Source of the DNA: CAVTSA01 sp963737225 | Lineage (GTDB): Bacteria; Chloroflexota; Dormibacteria; Dormibacterales; Dormibacteraceae | DNA: 64,000 nt | Direction of reading: 5' to 3' | Assembly: GCA_963737225.1 (NCBI GenBank) | Contig: CAVTSA010000015.1 | Coordinates: 117,206 to 181,205, forward strand | Shown here: positions 1 to 7,658 of the stretch, piece after piece | Layout of the letters: every line of letters starts with the position of its first letter | Numbering within the stretch: position 1 is the first letter of the stretch | Notes under the pieces: generated by a model | The model's database searches: none | What the model was told of the DNA's origin: nothing | The model's input: the letters and a program-made list of their open reading frames with translations, nothing else | Position numbers and translations under genes: made by a program

Positions 1-1
1 C

Positions 2-1060
2 AGCGTCCACTTCAACGGTTCGGTCAACCTGCCCGACGCCGAGACGGTGATGCGCGAGATCAGCTCGCGCGTACCTCACGGCGTGCGACGCATGACCGAC
101 GGGGAGACCGGCGACCGCAACTCCTGGATCCGCTTTCAGATTCGGAAGTTCCAGGAGATGGCGGATTTCCAGCAGGTGGAGCGCACCGACTCGAGCGTTT
201 ACCGCGGTCAAGCGGCATCTCTGATGCCGCTTCTGCGCCTCGCCGACGGGGTTCAGGCCGACGCCGTGCGGTGGCCGGACCTGGGCTACGCGGACGCCTA
301 CCTCGAGTCCTTTCAGCTGTTTCGGAGCCTCCAGGACGCCGGGACGATTCCGCCGGACATGCGCTTTCAGCTGCAGTACCCGACGCCGCTGGCACCGGTA
401 GCCGGGACCTTTGTACCCGCGGACATTCCGGCGGTGGCCGTCGCGTACGGAGCCGCGCTGTTCGCCGATCTCGACCGAGCCCTGGCGACGCTGCCCCATG
501 ATCGGTGCGCGGTCCAGTGGGACGTCGCGATCGAGTTCGCGCTGCTGGAGGGGACGGTCGGGCCTCCGGTGCCCGTCGACCGCATCGCGTCCGGCCTTGC
601 TCAGTGTGCGGACCACGTACCCGCCGACGTCCCGGTCGGTATGCACCTCTGCTACGGCGACGCCGGCCACCAGCATTTCAAACAGCCCGAGTCGCTCGAG
701 ATGCAGGTGCGCCTGGTGAACGCCATCGCCGCGGCCGCGCATCGCCCGCTCGCCTGGTTCTCCTTCACCGTGCCCCAGGACCGCGCCGAAGAGGGCTACT
801 TCGCGCCGCTGCGAGCGCTGGAGACGGGGCCGGAGACCGAGCTGTACTTCGCGGTCGTGCCCTACCACCCCGCCGCGCAGTCGCCGGGCACCACCGCCGA
901 GCAGGTGCGGCTGATCGACGCCGGCCTGGCCCGATCAGAGGCCGGCAGCCTCGAGTGGGGGGTCTGTACCGAGTGCGGCATGGGCCGCGTGGCGAGCGAA
1001 GACGTGCCGCAGCTGCTGGACCTGCATCGGGAGATCCTCGCCGCCTACTCCCCGGCCTGA
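2..1060 (+). CDS. MetE/UROD-like fold protein, 5' end outside window
   Basis: The frame is open to the left edge, so the gene is truncated by the window; the first internal start codons are GTG 47 and ATG 50. About 350 residues are visible. The N-terminal part carries TDGETGDR and the C-terminal part WGVCTECGMGR, a layout I associate with actinobacterial proteins related to cobalamin-independent methionine synthase/uroporphyrinogen decarboxylase folds. The C-terminal Cys-Glu-Cys is where MetE-type proteins place metal-binding residues. Substrate is not predictable; a methyltransferase-like or degradative role is inference. It ends 88 bp before the convergent SDR gene. Confidence 0.6.
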   Translation, partial: SVHFNGSVNLPDAETVMREISSRVPHGVRRMTDGETGDRNSWIRFQIRKFQEMADFQQVERTDSSVYRGQAASLMPLLRLADGVQADAVRWPDLGYADAYLESFQLFRSLQDAGTIPPDMRFQLQYPTPLAPVAGTFVPADIPAVAVAYGAALFADLDRALATLPHDRCAVQWDVAIEFALLEGTVGPPVPVDRIASGLAQCADHVPADVPVGMHLCYGDAGHQHFKQPESLEMQVRLVNAIAAAAHRPLAWFSFTVPQDRAEEGYFAPLRALETGPETELYFAVVPYHPAAQSPGTTAEQVRLIDAGLARSEAGSLEWGVCTECGMGRVASEDVPQLLDLHREILAAYSPA

Positions 1061-1068
1061 CCCGCGGG

Positions 1069-1127
1069 GTGCCGGCACTCAGGGCCGGTAACGCGCGGCA
1101 GCAGCCCCGAGTGCCGGCACTCAGGGC
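1069..1127. repeat. Palindrome doublet, 17-bp direct repeats 42 bp apart
   Basis: GTGCCGGCACTCAGGGC occurs at 1069-1085 and again at 1111-1127, an exact 42-bp period. Each copy contains the perfect palindrome GTGCCGGCAC; the second extends to GAGTGCCGGCACTC. It lies between two convergent genes, so it could be a pair of hairpins at the 3' ends of both transcripts or a protein-binding pair. The same 42-bp spacing recurs in other, sequence-unrelated doublets in this window. Confidence 0.8.
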
Positions 1128-1148
1128 GGGGGTCGGGTGGGGTGCCGG

Positions 1149-1901
1149 TTACACGGGCTCGGAGTACTGGACCAGACCGCCGTCGACGTAGTAGGTGCCG
1201 CCCGAGATGTAGCTGGCGCCGTCGGAGCACAGGAAGCGAACCAGCGACGCCACCTCCGAGACCCGCCCCAGCCGTCCCAGCGGTATCACCTCCTGCGCCA
1301 GTGCCGCCAGCTCCGGGTTCTGGACCAGCGGGTTGGTCAGCCGGCTGAAGATCGCGCCCGGCGCCACGTTGTTGACGCGGATCCCGAGCGGTCCGAACTC
1401 GAACGCGAGCTGTCGCATCAGCATCCGGATCGCACCCTTGGACGCGGAGTAGACGGAGGCCTGCGGCAGCGTCGCGTCCTCGTGAATCGACGAGATGTTG
1501 ACGATCGCGCCACCGCCCCGTGCGGCCATCACGCGACCGGCCACCTGGGAGCACAGGAAGACCCCACCGAGGTTGACGTGCAGGACCCGCCAGAACTCCT
1601 CGTCGGTGAGCTCCAGGAACGGCTTGCGGCGGCCGATGCCGGCGTTGTTGACCAGGCAGTCGACGCCGCCGAACTCGCGGACCGCCAGCTCGACCACGCG
1701 CTCCACGTCCGATCGGACCGACACGTCGCCGCGGATCGCAACCGCCCTCGGGAGTCGCGCGGCGAGCGCGTGCGCCTCCTCCTCGAAGTCCAGGTAGTCG
1801 ATCACGACCGCGGCGCCGGCCTCCGCCAGCGCCTCCGCGATCGCGTGGCCGATGCCGCTCCCCGCTCCGGTCACGATCGCGACCTTGCCCTCCAGCTCCA
1901 T
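1149..1901 (-). CDS. SDR family NAD(P)-dependent dehydrogenase
   Basis: A classical short-chain dehydrogenase of 250 residues, the usual length. Visible motifs are the cofactor-binding TGAGSGIG (11-18), NNAG (85-88), the serine near 137-138 and the catalytic YSASK (Tyr151, Lys155). The C-terminus SGGTYYVDGG is typical of FabG/glucose-1-dehydrogenase-like enzymes. It is expected to be a cytosolic oxidoreductase acting on a hydroxyl or keto group; substrate unknown. It is divergent from the DAHP synthase leader region and convergent with the first gene. Confidence 0.9.
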   Translation of the reverse strand: MELEGKVAIVTGAGSGIGHAIAEALAEAGAAVVIDYLDFEEEAHALAARLPRAVAIRGDVSVRSDVERVVELAVREFGGVDCLVNNAGIGRRKPFLELTDEEFWRVLHVNLGGVFLCSQVAGRVMAARGGGAIVNISSIHEDATLPQASVYSASKGAIRMLMRQLAFEFGPLGIRVNNVAPGAIFSRLTNPLVQNPELAALAQEVIPLGRLGRVSEVASLVRFLCSDGASYISGGTYYVDGGLVQYSEPV

Positions 1902-1941
1902 GCAGCCACCATGCCAGATACGCCGGGGACCGCGCGGGTGC

Positions 1942-1957
1942 TACGCTGCGGGTGACG
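1942..1957 (+). promoter_or_regulatory. Candidate -10 box of the aromatic leader transcript
   Basis: TACGCT (1942-1947) fits the TAnnnT pattern seen upstream of many starts in this window. It stands 10 bases before the leader-peptide ATG at 1958, so the transcript would begin at or within a few bases of that codon. I see no convincing -35 element. Confidence 0.4.
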
Positions 1958-2053
1958 ATGCCCGGCACGAAGGCCTTCTGGTACGCCTACGTGTTTACCG
2001 AGCCGGCGGGAAGCCGGAGCTCGGGCGTCGTCGCGCACCCCTCGCCCAGGTAG
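1958..2053 (+). CDS. Aromatic-rich leader peptide (31 aa) upstream of DAHP synthase
   Basis: ATG 1958 to TAG 2051 encodes a 31-residue peptide whose residues 5-13 are KAFWYAYVF: five aromatic residues in seven positions, including all three aromatic amino acids. It ends 45 bases before the first gene of aromatic amino acid biosynthesis. Leader peptides enriched in the pathway's end product are the hallmark of ribosome-mediated attenuation (trpL, pheL). The stop codon sits inside the region that can form two competing stems. No clear Shine-Dalgarno precedes the ATG, but a -10-like TACGCT is placed for near-leaderless transcription. Coincidence cannot be excluded; the combination with the downstream gene makes the call attractive. 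Confidence 0.6.
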   Translation: MPGTKAFWYAYVFTEPAGSRSSGVVAHPSPR

Positions 2054-2083
2054 CTCCCCCGCCGGCAGCACCAGCCGGAGGGG
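2002..2083 (+). promoter_or_regulatory. Putative attenuator: mutually exclusive hairpins before DAHP synthase
   Basis: GCCGGCGGG (2002-2010, inside the leader peptide) is perfectly complementary to CCCGCCGGC (2058-2066). The latter can instead pair locally: CCCC/CCGGC (2057-2066) with GCCGG/GGGG (2074-2083), interrupted by one mismatch. The two structures exclude each other because they share 2058-2066. The local hairpin hides the Shine-Dalgarno-like GGAGGGG (2077-2083). There is no U-run, so control could act on ribosome access or Rho rather than on an intrinsic terminator. Ribosome stalling on the aromatic codons (about 1973-1996) would affect whether the long-range stem forms. Confidence 0.5.
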
Positions 2084-2098
2084 TGACGCAACCAGAGG

Positions 2099-3031
2099 AT
2101 GTGCCAAACCGTGTTGGAGCTCCAATCCGACCCAGAGCAACCCGGGCCGATCCCCACGCACCCGGTGCGCGTCGGCCCTCTCACGATCGGCGCGGGGGAC
2201 CCCTGTCTGATCGCGGGCCCCTGCTCGGCGGAACCCGGCTACCCCGATCAGGTCGTGCTGCTGGAGGAGGCGGGCGTGGACGGTCTCCGGGCCAACCTGT
2301 TCAAGCCCAGGACCCATCCGGGGAGCTTCCAGGGTCTGGGCGAGGCCGGACTCGACCTGCTCCGGGAGGCGCGCGGCCGCACGCACCTGCCCCTCTTCAC
2401 CGAGGTTCTCGACGCCCGTGAAGCGGAGCTGGTGGCCGGTCTCGCCGACTGCCTCTGGGTGGGCGCCCGCAACATGCAGAACTTCCGGCTCCTGGAGGCG
2501 CTCGGCGACCTGGGGAAGCCGGTCCTCCTGAAGCGGGGCATGGGGGCCACGGTGGACGAGTGGGTCGGCGCTTCCGAGTACCTGCGCCGGCGCGGCAACC
2601 ACCAGGTCGTCCTCTGCGAGCGCGGCATCCGCACCTTCGAGCCCAGCACCCGCAACACGCTCGACCTCTCCTCCGTGGTGGTGGTTCGCGAGCGGACCGA
2701 TCTGCCGGTCCTGGTCGACCCCTCCCACGCCGCCGGCAACCGGCGCTGGGTCGCCGCTCTCGCCCGTGCCGCGCTCGCGGCGGGTGCGGACGGGCTCCTG
2801 GTCGAAGCCCACCCGAGACCCGACCAGGCCTGGTCCGACGGCGAGCAGGCGATCGACCTGACCCAGCTGCGGGAGCTGGTCCACGACGTCCGCCGCGCCG
2901 CCATCCGCCACCGCGAGGACGGCGGCCCCGACCCCGAGCCGCGCCCGGCCCTGACCCGCGTTTTGACCGACGAGATCACCCGGCTCACGGCACTCCGCGA
3001 CCGTCTCGGACTAGCTTCAGAGGTCGCATGA
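2099..3031 (+). CDS. aroF: 3-deoxy-7-phosphoheptulonate (DAHP) synthase, type I-beta
   Basis: It catalyses condensation of phosphoenolpyruvate and erythrose-4-phosphate, the first step of the shikimate pathway. The 310 residues show AGPCSAE, KPRTHPGSFQG, VGARNMQN, LKRGMG, CERGIRTFE, DPSHAAG and GLLVEAHPRPDQAWSDGEQ, in family order with the metal and phosphate ligands. The N-terminus before the barrel is only about 35 residues, so the ferredoxin-like allosteric domain of feedback-inhibited members is absent; control by the upstream leader is therefore plausible. Start is ATG 2099, or GTG 2111, which has the better-spaced AGAGGA upstream. Its stop overlaps the next gene's ATG (ATGA). Confidence 0.9.
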   Translation: MCQTVLELQSDPEQPGPIPTHPVRVGPLTIGAGDPCLIAGPCSAEPGYPDQVVLLEEAGVDGLRANLFKPRTHPGSFQGLGEAGLDLLREARGRTHLPLFTEVLDAREAELVAGLADCLWVGARNMQNFRLLEALGDLGKPVLLKRGMGATVDEWVGASEYLRRRGNHQVVLCERGIRTFEPSTRNTLDLSSVVVVRERTDLPVLVDPSHAAGNRRWVAALARAALAAGADGLLVEAHPRPDQAWSDGEQAIDLTQLRELVHDVRRAAIRHREDGGPDPEPRPALTRVLTDEITRLTALRDRLGLASEVA

Positions 3032-4224
3032 CAGAGCTGCGCATTCGCGACATCCGGACCATCTGCACCGCCCCCGCCGGTATCCGTCTGGTCGTGGTCA
3101 AGGTCGAGACGACCGAACCCGGCCTCTACGGCCTCGGCTGCGCAAGCTTCACCCAGCGCGCGTCGCCGGTCGTGCATGCCGTCGAGGAGTACCTGAAGCC
3201 ACTCCTCGTGGGCCGGGAGGCGGGCGCCATCGAGGACATCTGGCAGGTGGGGCACCTCAGCGGCTACTGGCGCACCGGACCTGTGCTGAACAACGCCCTC
3301 TCGGGGGTCGACGAGGCGCTGTGGGACATCAAGGGCAAGGTTGCCGGCTTACCCGTCTATGAGCTCCTCGGGGGTCCCGTGCGCCGTGGCGTCCCGGTCT
3401 ACAGCCACGCGTCGGGAAACAGTCTGGAGGAGGTGGAGGAGCGGGCCCGTGCCCTCGCCGAGCAGGGGTATCGATACATTCGCTGCCAGGTCGCGATCCC
3501 CAACTCCAACAACTACGGAGCGCAGTCGGACCGCGAGGCCCCGTTCGAGGAAGGCCTCTACCTGCGGACCACTCCCCGTCTCTTCGATCACCTGCGGAGC
3601 CGCCTCGACGAGGGCCTGGAACTGCTGCACGACGTCCACGAGCGGGTGAGTCCGCAGAACGCGATCCGGCTCGCCAGGGACCTCGACCCCTACCGGCTCT
3701 TCTTCTACGAGGACCCCTTCGCGCCGGAGGACAACGGCTGGTTCCGGCGGCTGCGGGAACAGTCGGCGATCCCGGTCGCGATGGGAGAGCTGTACACCAA
3801 TCCGGCCGAGTACGTGCACCTGATCCAGGATCGATTGATCGACTTCCTCCGCATGCACATCTCGTGCATCGGCGGTCTCACCCCGGCGCGGAAAGTCGCT
3901 GCGCTGGCCGAGTTTGCCGGTGTCCGCACCGCTTGGCACGGGCCGGGCGACGTGTCGCCGGTCGGACACGCCGCCAACGTGCATTTGGACCTGGCGACAC
4001 CCAACTTCGGGATCCAGGAGTGGACCGCTCCCTGCGAGGCGCTGCGGGAGGTCTTCCCGGGGACGCCGGAGGTCCGCGATGGCATGGCCTATCCTGCGCC
4101 GGGCCCCGGATTCGGGATCGATATCGACGAGGCGCGAGCAGCCCGCTACCCGTTCCCCGACCGCGAGCTCAACGGCTCCTGGCCCCCGGTGCGGCGCTGG
4201 GATGGAAGCATCGTCCGGCCCTGA
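3028..4224 (+). CDS. Enolase-superfamily sugar-acid dehydratase (RspA/mannonate dehydratase-like)
   Basis: 398 residues from ATG 3028, overlapping the DAHP synthase stop by 4 bp, so translational coupling is likely. The N-terminal capping domain ends with ALWDIKGKVAGLPVYELLGG. The barrel carries the acid/base and metal ligands DVHE, FFYEDPF and PVAMGELY, followed by WHGPGDVSPVGHAA, all as in the RspA/ManD branch of the mandelate-racemase group. Members dehydrate aldonic acids such as mannonate or gluconate to 2-keto-3-deoxy acids; many have low activity and unknown substrate. Why it is coupled to an aromatic-pathway enzyme is unclear. Confidence 0.85.
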   Translation: MTELRIRDIRTICTAPAGIRLVVVKVETTEPGLYGLGCASFTQRASPVVHAVEEYLKPLLVGREAGAIEDIWQVGHLSGYWRTGPVLNNALSGVDEALWDIKGKVAGLPVYELLGGPVRRGVPVYSHASGNSLEEVEERARALAEQGYRYIRCQVAIPNSNNYGAQSDREAPFEEGLYLRTTPRLFDHLRSRLDEGLELLHDVHERVSPQNAIRLARDLDPYRLFFYEDPFAPEDNGWFRRLREQSAIPVAMGELYTNPAEYVHLIQDRLIDFLRMHISCIGGLTPARKVAALAEFAGVRTAWHGPGDVSPVGHAANVHLDLATPNFGIQEWTAPCEALREVFPGTPEVRDGMAYPAPGPGFGIDIDEARAARYPFPDRELNGSWPPVRRWDGSIVRP

Positions 4225-5088
4225 GCGCACCGCGGTAGCCCGCCTCCGGCGGGACGTGGCGCGACTGCTCGGTACCGAGGTGACCGGCTATCGGTACACG
4301 CCCGGCGGGTGGAGCGTCTCCGTGCGCGGCGTGCTGACGCTTGCCGACGGGCGCACCGTGTTCGCCAAGCTGGGCGACGTCCCCGACACCGCTCGCGCCG
4401 TGCGGGACGAGATCGGCGCCTACCGACTGCTCGGGCGACCGCCCTTTCATGCCACGCCTGGTCGCGGAGGACTCCACGGTGCCGCTAATCGTGATCGAGG
4501 ACCTGAGCCGAGCCACGCGGGTGCCGCCGTGGACGGCGCCCACGCTCGACGGATTTCCGGCGCCTCTGCGAAGAGCTGGGGGCGACACCGGCCCCGCCTG
4601 GACTGATCAGCCTCGACACGGTGGTCAAGGGTGACGGCTGGGAGCGGGTCGCCGCCGACCCGACCGCGACCCGGGGGGTGCTCTCCGCGACCTGGTTGGA
4701 GCTCAATCTGCCGTTACTCCTGGCGGCTCAGCGGCGGGCGCGCGCCGTGGGATCGAGCCTGGTCCACACCGACCTGCGCAGCGACAACCTCCTGTTCCTC
4801 TCGGACCGTGCCATCGCGATCGACTGGAATCTCGCGCGCCGGGGAGATCCCCGCTGGGACCCGCACCTGACGGCCCACACGATCGCGATGGAAGGAGGTG
4901 GGACGGTCGACGAGCTGCTGCCCGACGCCGACCCCGCGATCGTCGCTTGGCTGGCCGGCTTCTTCGCCTCGCGGGCCGGTCTCCCGCCGCCGGCCGGCGC
5001 CCCGAAGGTGCGCGGTTTCCAGCGGGCGCAGCTCGACGTAGTGCTGCCCTGGGCGTGCCGGCTGCTGGACCTGCCGCCACCGACCTGA
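4202..5088 (+). pseudogene. Aminoglycoside-phosphotransferase-like kinase, two frameshifts
   Basis: Three consecutive frames read as one protein: 4202 to about 4445, about 4445 to 4553, then to the stop at 5088. Both junctions fall at a TTT run (about 4444 and 4554) and each is explained by one extra T. The last part has the kinase catalytic loop HTDLRSDNLLF and the metal-binding IDWN of the APH/choline-kinase fold. Joined length is about 295 residues, normal for the family. The ATG lies inside the end of the preceding gene, so it looks like the last member of that operon. It is either a genuine broken gene or a normal gene with two homopolymer sequencing errors. Confidence 0.65.
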
Positions 5089-5136
5089 CGACTCGACCGA
5101 GGTGACGGTCGGGCCGCCGCAACGGGGTCGCGCGGA

Positions 5137-5835
5137 TCAGGGCCGGCTGTCGCTCTCCGCCAGGTCGCGAGAGGACCGGGCCGCGGCCATTACGCGCACC
5201 GCCTGAGCGATGACGAAGACCGCGTTCGCGCAGTCATGGCCGGTGGGAACGACGAGATCGGCGAAAGCCCGTGTCGCCTGTGTGTACGTCGGATAGTTCG
5301 GCGCCACGTCCCGTCGGTACCAGGCGACAGCGCGGTCCAGCGTGCTGCCCCGCTCCCGGACATCTCGCTGGAGCCGGCGAAGCACCCTCTCGTCCTCCGC
5401 CACCTCGGTGAACAATCGCAGATCGGCGAGCTGGCGGCAGCGCGGGTCCCAGAGGGCGAACAGGCCCTCGACGATCACGACCCTGGCGGGGCCGACCGTC
5501 CTGGGTGGCATCTCTCTCAACGCCGCCCGGGTTCCCGGAGCGGGGATCACCGCCCGGCCGCCGCGAGCGAGTGCTTCCAGTGCGGCATGGAACTCCCGCC
5601 AGTTGAGTCCCTCCGGGTGGTTCACGGTGTGCACCCGTTCCCGCTCGGCCGGCTCGTACTCCAGAAAGTCGCGGAAGTAGTGATCCTGCCCGATGAGTAC
5701 CGGGTCCAGGTCTCGCAGCTCCTGGTTCAGCGCATCAGCCAGGGTTGACTTTCCGCTTCCCGACCCTCCTCCGATGGCCACCACCACAGCCGGCACCCCG
5801 CTCGAGTCAGCACTCGTTTCACTCCCTTCAGTCAC
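5137..5835 (-). CDS. udk: Uridine kinase-like P-loop kinase
   Basis: 232 residues with Walker A GGSGSGKST near residue 23, then the DHYFRDF and VIVEGLFALWDPR segments typical of the uridine kinase/phosphoribulokinase family. It would phosphorylate uridine or cytidine for salvage; a related substrate is possible. The GTG start at 5835 has GGAGG placed correctly upstream. The last residues are charged and low in complexity. It is convergent with the kinase-like gene before it. Confidence 0.8.
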   Translation of the reverse strand: MTEGSETSADSSGVPAVVVAIGGGSGSGKSTLADALNQELRDLDPVLIGQDHYFRDFLEYEPAERERVHTVNHPEGLNWREFHAALEALARGGRAVIPAPGTRAALREMPPRTVGPARVVIVEGLFALWDPRCRQLADLRLFTEVAEDERVLRRLQRDVRERGSTLDRAVAWYRRDVAPNYPTYTQATRAFADLVVPTGHDCANAVFVIAQAVRVMAAARSSRDLAESDSRP

Positions 5836-5938
5836 CGGACCTCCAGGATGCCAGTGGGAGAGCCCAGATTGCCGGGGAGGTGGCCCGATCGGAGCGCGGG
5901 TGAGGTCCCGACGCCGGAAGGTGGGGGAGCTGGCGGCG

Positions 5939-6157
5939 CTACTCGCCCATCCCGTCGTCCATCCAGGATCGGAAAAGCGCGATCTGCTCGTCCGGCCAGG
6001 GCCCGTCGCACGGCATGTCGCCCTCCTCCAGCCGGTCCAGGATGTCGTCCGCGTGGTCCTTCACGTCCTCGTACTTCCAGAGATCGAACGAGTAGGTCAT
6101 GTTCTCGCGGTCGTACTCGCGGAACAGCGGCTTGATGTCGCTTTCGAAGCTGGGCAT
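5939..6157 (-). CDS. Small conserved acidic protein of unknown function (72 aa)
   Basis: Starts at ATG 6157 behind a strong GGAGGGG. The pattern SFESDIKPLFREYDRENM, FDLWKYEDV and MPCDGPWP, ending in FRSWMDDGM, is a conserved small-protein family I recognise from actinobacterial genomes without an assigned function. It resembles a cytochrome-c-like fold that has lost the CxxCH haem site. It lies 22 bp downstream of the glcD-type gene on the same strand, so the two probably form one transcript. Confidence 0.75.
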   Translation of the reverse strand: MPSFESDIKPLFREYDRENMTYSFDLWKYEDVKDHADDILDRLEEGDMPCDGPWPDEQIALFRSWMDDGMGE

Positions 6158-6179
6158 GACCCCTCCTGCGTGAGCACGA

Positions 6180-7613
6180 TCAGACGCCGACCTCCCCTCG
6201 CCGCACGGCCTGGTCGCCGAGCCACCCCGGCATCCGGTTCAGGAACTCGTTGTCGGCGGGCCCGACGGGAAAGACCTTGTGCGGGTTCAGAATACCCTGT
6301 GGATCGAGCAGCGCCTTCAGGTCCCGCATCAGTGCCAGGGCCTCCGGGCCGTGCTCGGCCTCCGCGTAGTCGCGCTTCAGCGCCCCCAGCCCATGCTCGG
6401 CCGAGATCGTGCCACCGAGATCGATGGCGTCCCGGAAGATCTGCGCCGCGATCCCGCTGACCAGCTCGCGCTGCGTGTCGTCGAAGACCAGGGTGGGGTG
6501 CAGGTTGCCGTCGCCGATGTGCCCCAGGGTCGCGATCCGGACCCCGGTGCGCCGGCTGAGTTCGTCGATGCGGCGGGCCATCTCCGGGACCAGGCTGATG
6601 GGTACCGCGACGTCTTCCGTGAAGATGTTGTGAGGCATCCCCATCACGACCTTGCCGAAGCTGCGGCGCGCCTCCCAGAGCCGTTCGCGCTCGACCGACG
6701 ACTGGGCGACGCGGTTGTCGGCGCCGTCGAGCAGCTCGACCATGTCCAGGAGTGCGAGCTGCACCTGCTCGGCGTCGTTACCGTCCTGCTCGACCAGGAG
6801 CACGGCCGCCAGTCCGGGTTCGAACCCCTGCGGGAGGCGGTCGCGCAGGAGCTCCATCGTCTCCCGGTCCATGATCTCCAGGCAGGCCGGGAAGTGTCCC
6901 GCGGCGAGCACCCTGGCGACGGCGGCTGCGGCGTCCTCCAGGCTCCGGAAGCCGACCATCGCGGTCGCATGGTGGCGCGGCTTCGGCAGGAGCTTCAGGA
7001 TCACCTCGGTGACGACGCCGAGCGTGCCCTCGGAGCCGACGAAAAGCTGGATCAAACGGTACCCGGAGCTGCGCTTGCGAAGGCGTCCGCCGAGCCTGAG
7101 CGTGCGGCCGTCGGCGAGGACCACCGTCAGCCCCATCACGTAGTCGGCCGTCAGTCCGTACTTGATGCAGCGCATCCCGCCCGAGTTGCAGGCCACGTTG
7201 CCGCCGATCGAGCACATGTCGAGGCTCGCCGGGTCGGGCGGGTACATGAGTCCCTCGCGGCCGGCCGCCTCGTCGATCTGGCCGGTGATCGCACCCGCGC
7301 CCACCACCGCGATCGTGTTCGGCGCGTCGATCTCGATGTGATCGAGGCGGTCCAGGCTGAGCACCACGCCTCCGTCCAGCGGCACCGAGCCACCCACCAG
7401 GCTGGTTCCCGAGCCACGCGCAACCAGGGGGGTCCCCCCGACCGAGCATGACCTGACCACCCGGGCCACCTCGTCGGTGTTGCCGGGACGGACCACGCAG
7501 AGCAGGTCGTGCGTGAGGAAGGTCGCGTCGTGGGTGAAGTCCTGGGCCGCCTCTCCGGTGACGACGTGGGCGGTCCCCACGATTCGCTGGAGGTCGGCGA
7601 GCAGATCGGCCAT
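6180..7613 (-). CDS. glcD: FAD-linked oxidase, glycolate oxidase subunit GlcD type
   Basis: 477 residues. The N-terminal PCMH FAD domain shows VARGSGTSLVGGSVP, DPASLDMCSIGGNVACNSGG split over residues 130-150, and YGLTADYVMGL; the C-terminal oxidase cap ends with HIGDGNLHP, SAEHGLG and DPQGILNPHKVFP. This is the glycolate/D-lactate dehydrogenase family, oxidising 2-hydroxy acids to 2-keto acids. Partner GlcE/GlcF genes are not visible nearby, so it probably acts as a stand-alone D-lactate-dehydrogenase-type enzyme. It is divergent from the amidohydrolase at 7659. Confidence 0.9.
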   Translation of the reverse strand: MADLLADLQRIVGTAHVVTGEAAQDFTHDATFLTHDLLCVVRPGNTDEVARVVRSCSVGGTPLVARGSGTSLVGGSVPLDGGVVLSLDRLDHIEIDAPNTIAVVGAGAITGQIDEAAGREGLMYPPDPASLDMCSIGGNVACNSGGMRCIKYGLTADYVMGLTVVLADGRTLRLGGRLRKRSSGYRLIQLFVGSEGTLGVVTEVILKLLPKPRHHATAMVGFRSLEDAAAAVARVLAAGHFPACLEIMDRETMELLRDRLPQGFEPGLAAVLLVEQDGNDAEQVQLALLDMVELLDGADNRVAQSSVERERLWEARRSFGKVVMGMPHNIFTEDVAVPISLVPEMARRIDELSRRTGVRIATLGHIGDGNLHPTLVFDDTQRELVSGIAAQIFRDAIDLGGTISAEHGLGALKRDYAEAEHGPEALALMRDLKALLDPQGILNPHKVFPVGPADNEFLNRMPGWLGDQAVRRGEVGV

Positions 7614-7646
7614 GAGCCAGAGCCTAGGTCAGGGGTCGCGCTGCCG

Positions 7647-7652
7647 TAGGTT
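7647..7652 (+). promoter_or_regulatory. -10 box for leaderless amidohydrolase transcript
   Basis: TAGGTT lies 6 bases before GTG 7659 with no ribosome-binding site between, consistent with leaderless transcription. Confidence 0.4.
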
Positions 7653-7658
7653 CAGGGG

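Noticed and set aside
1069..1127. Two direct repeats separated by a unique spacer as a one-spacer CRISPR
   Set aside because: The repeats are 17 bases, shorter than CRISPR repeats, contain a perfect palindrome, there are only two, and no cas genes are nearby. The same holds for 30956-31016.
1140..1149. Third copy of the GTGCCGGCAC repeat
   Set aside because: Only GTGCCGG matches, the palindrome is not completed and the spacing from the second copy is not 42 bp.
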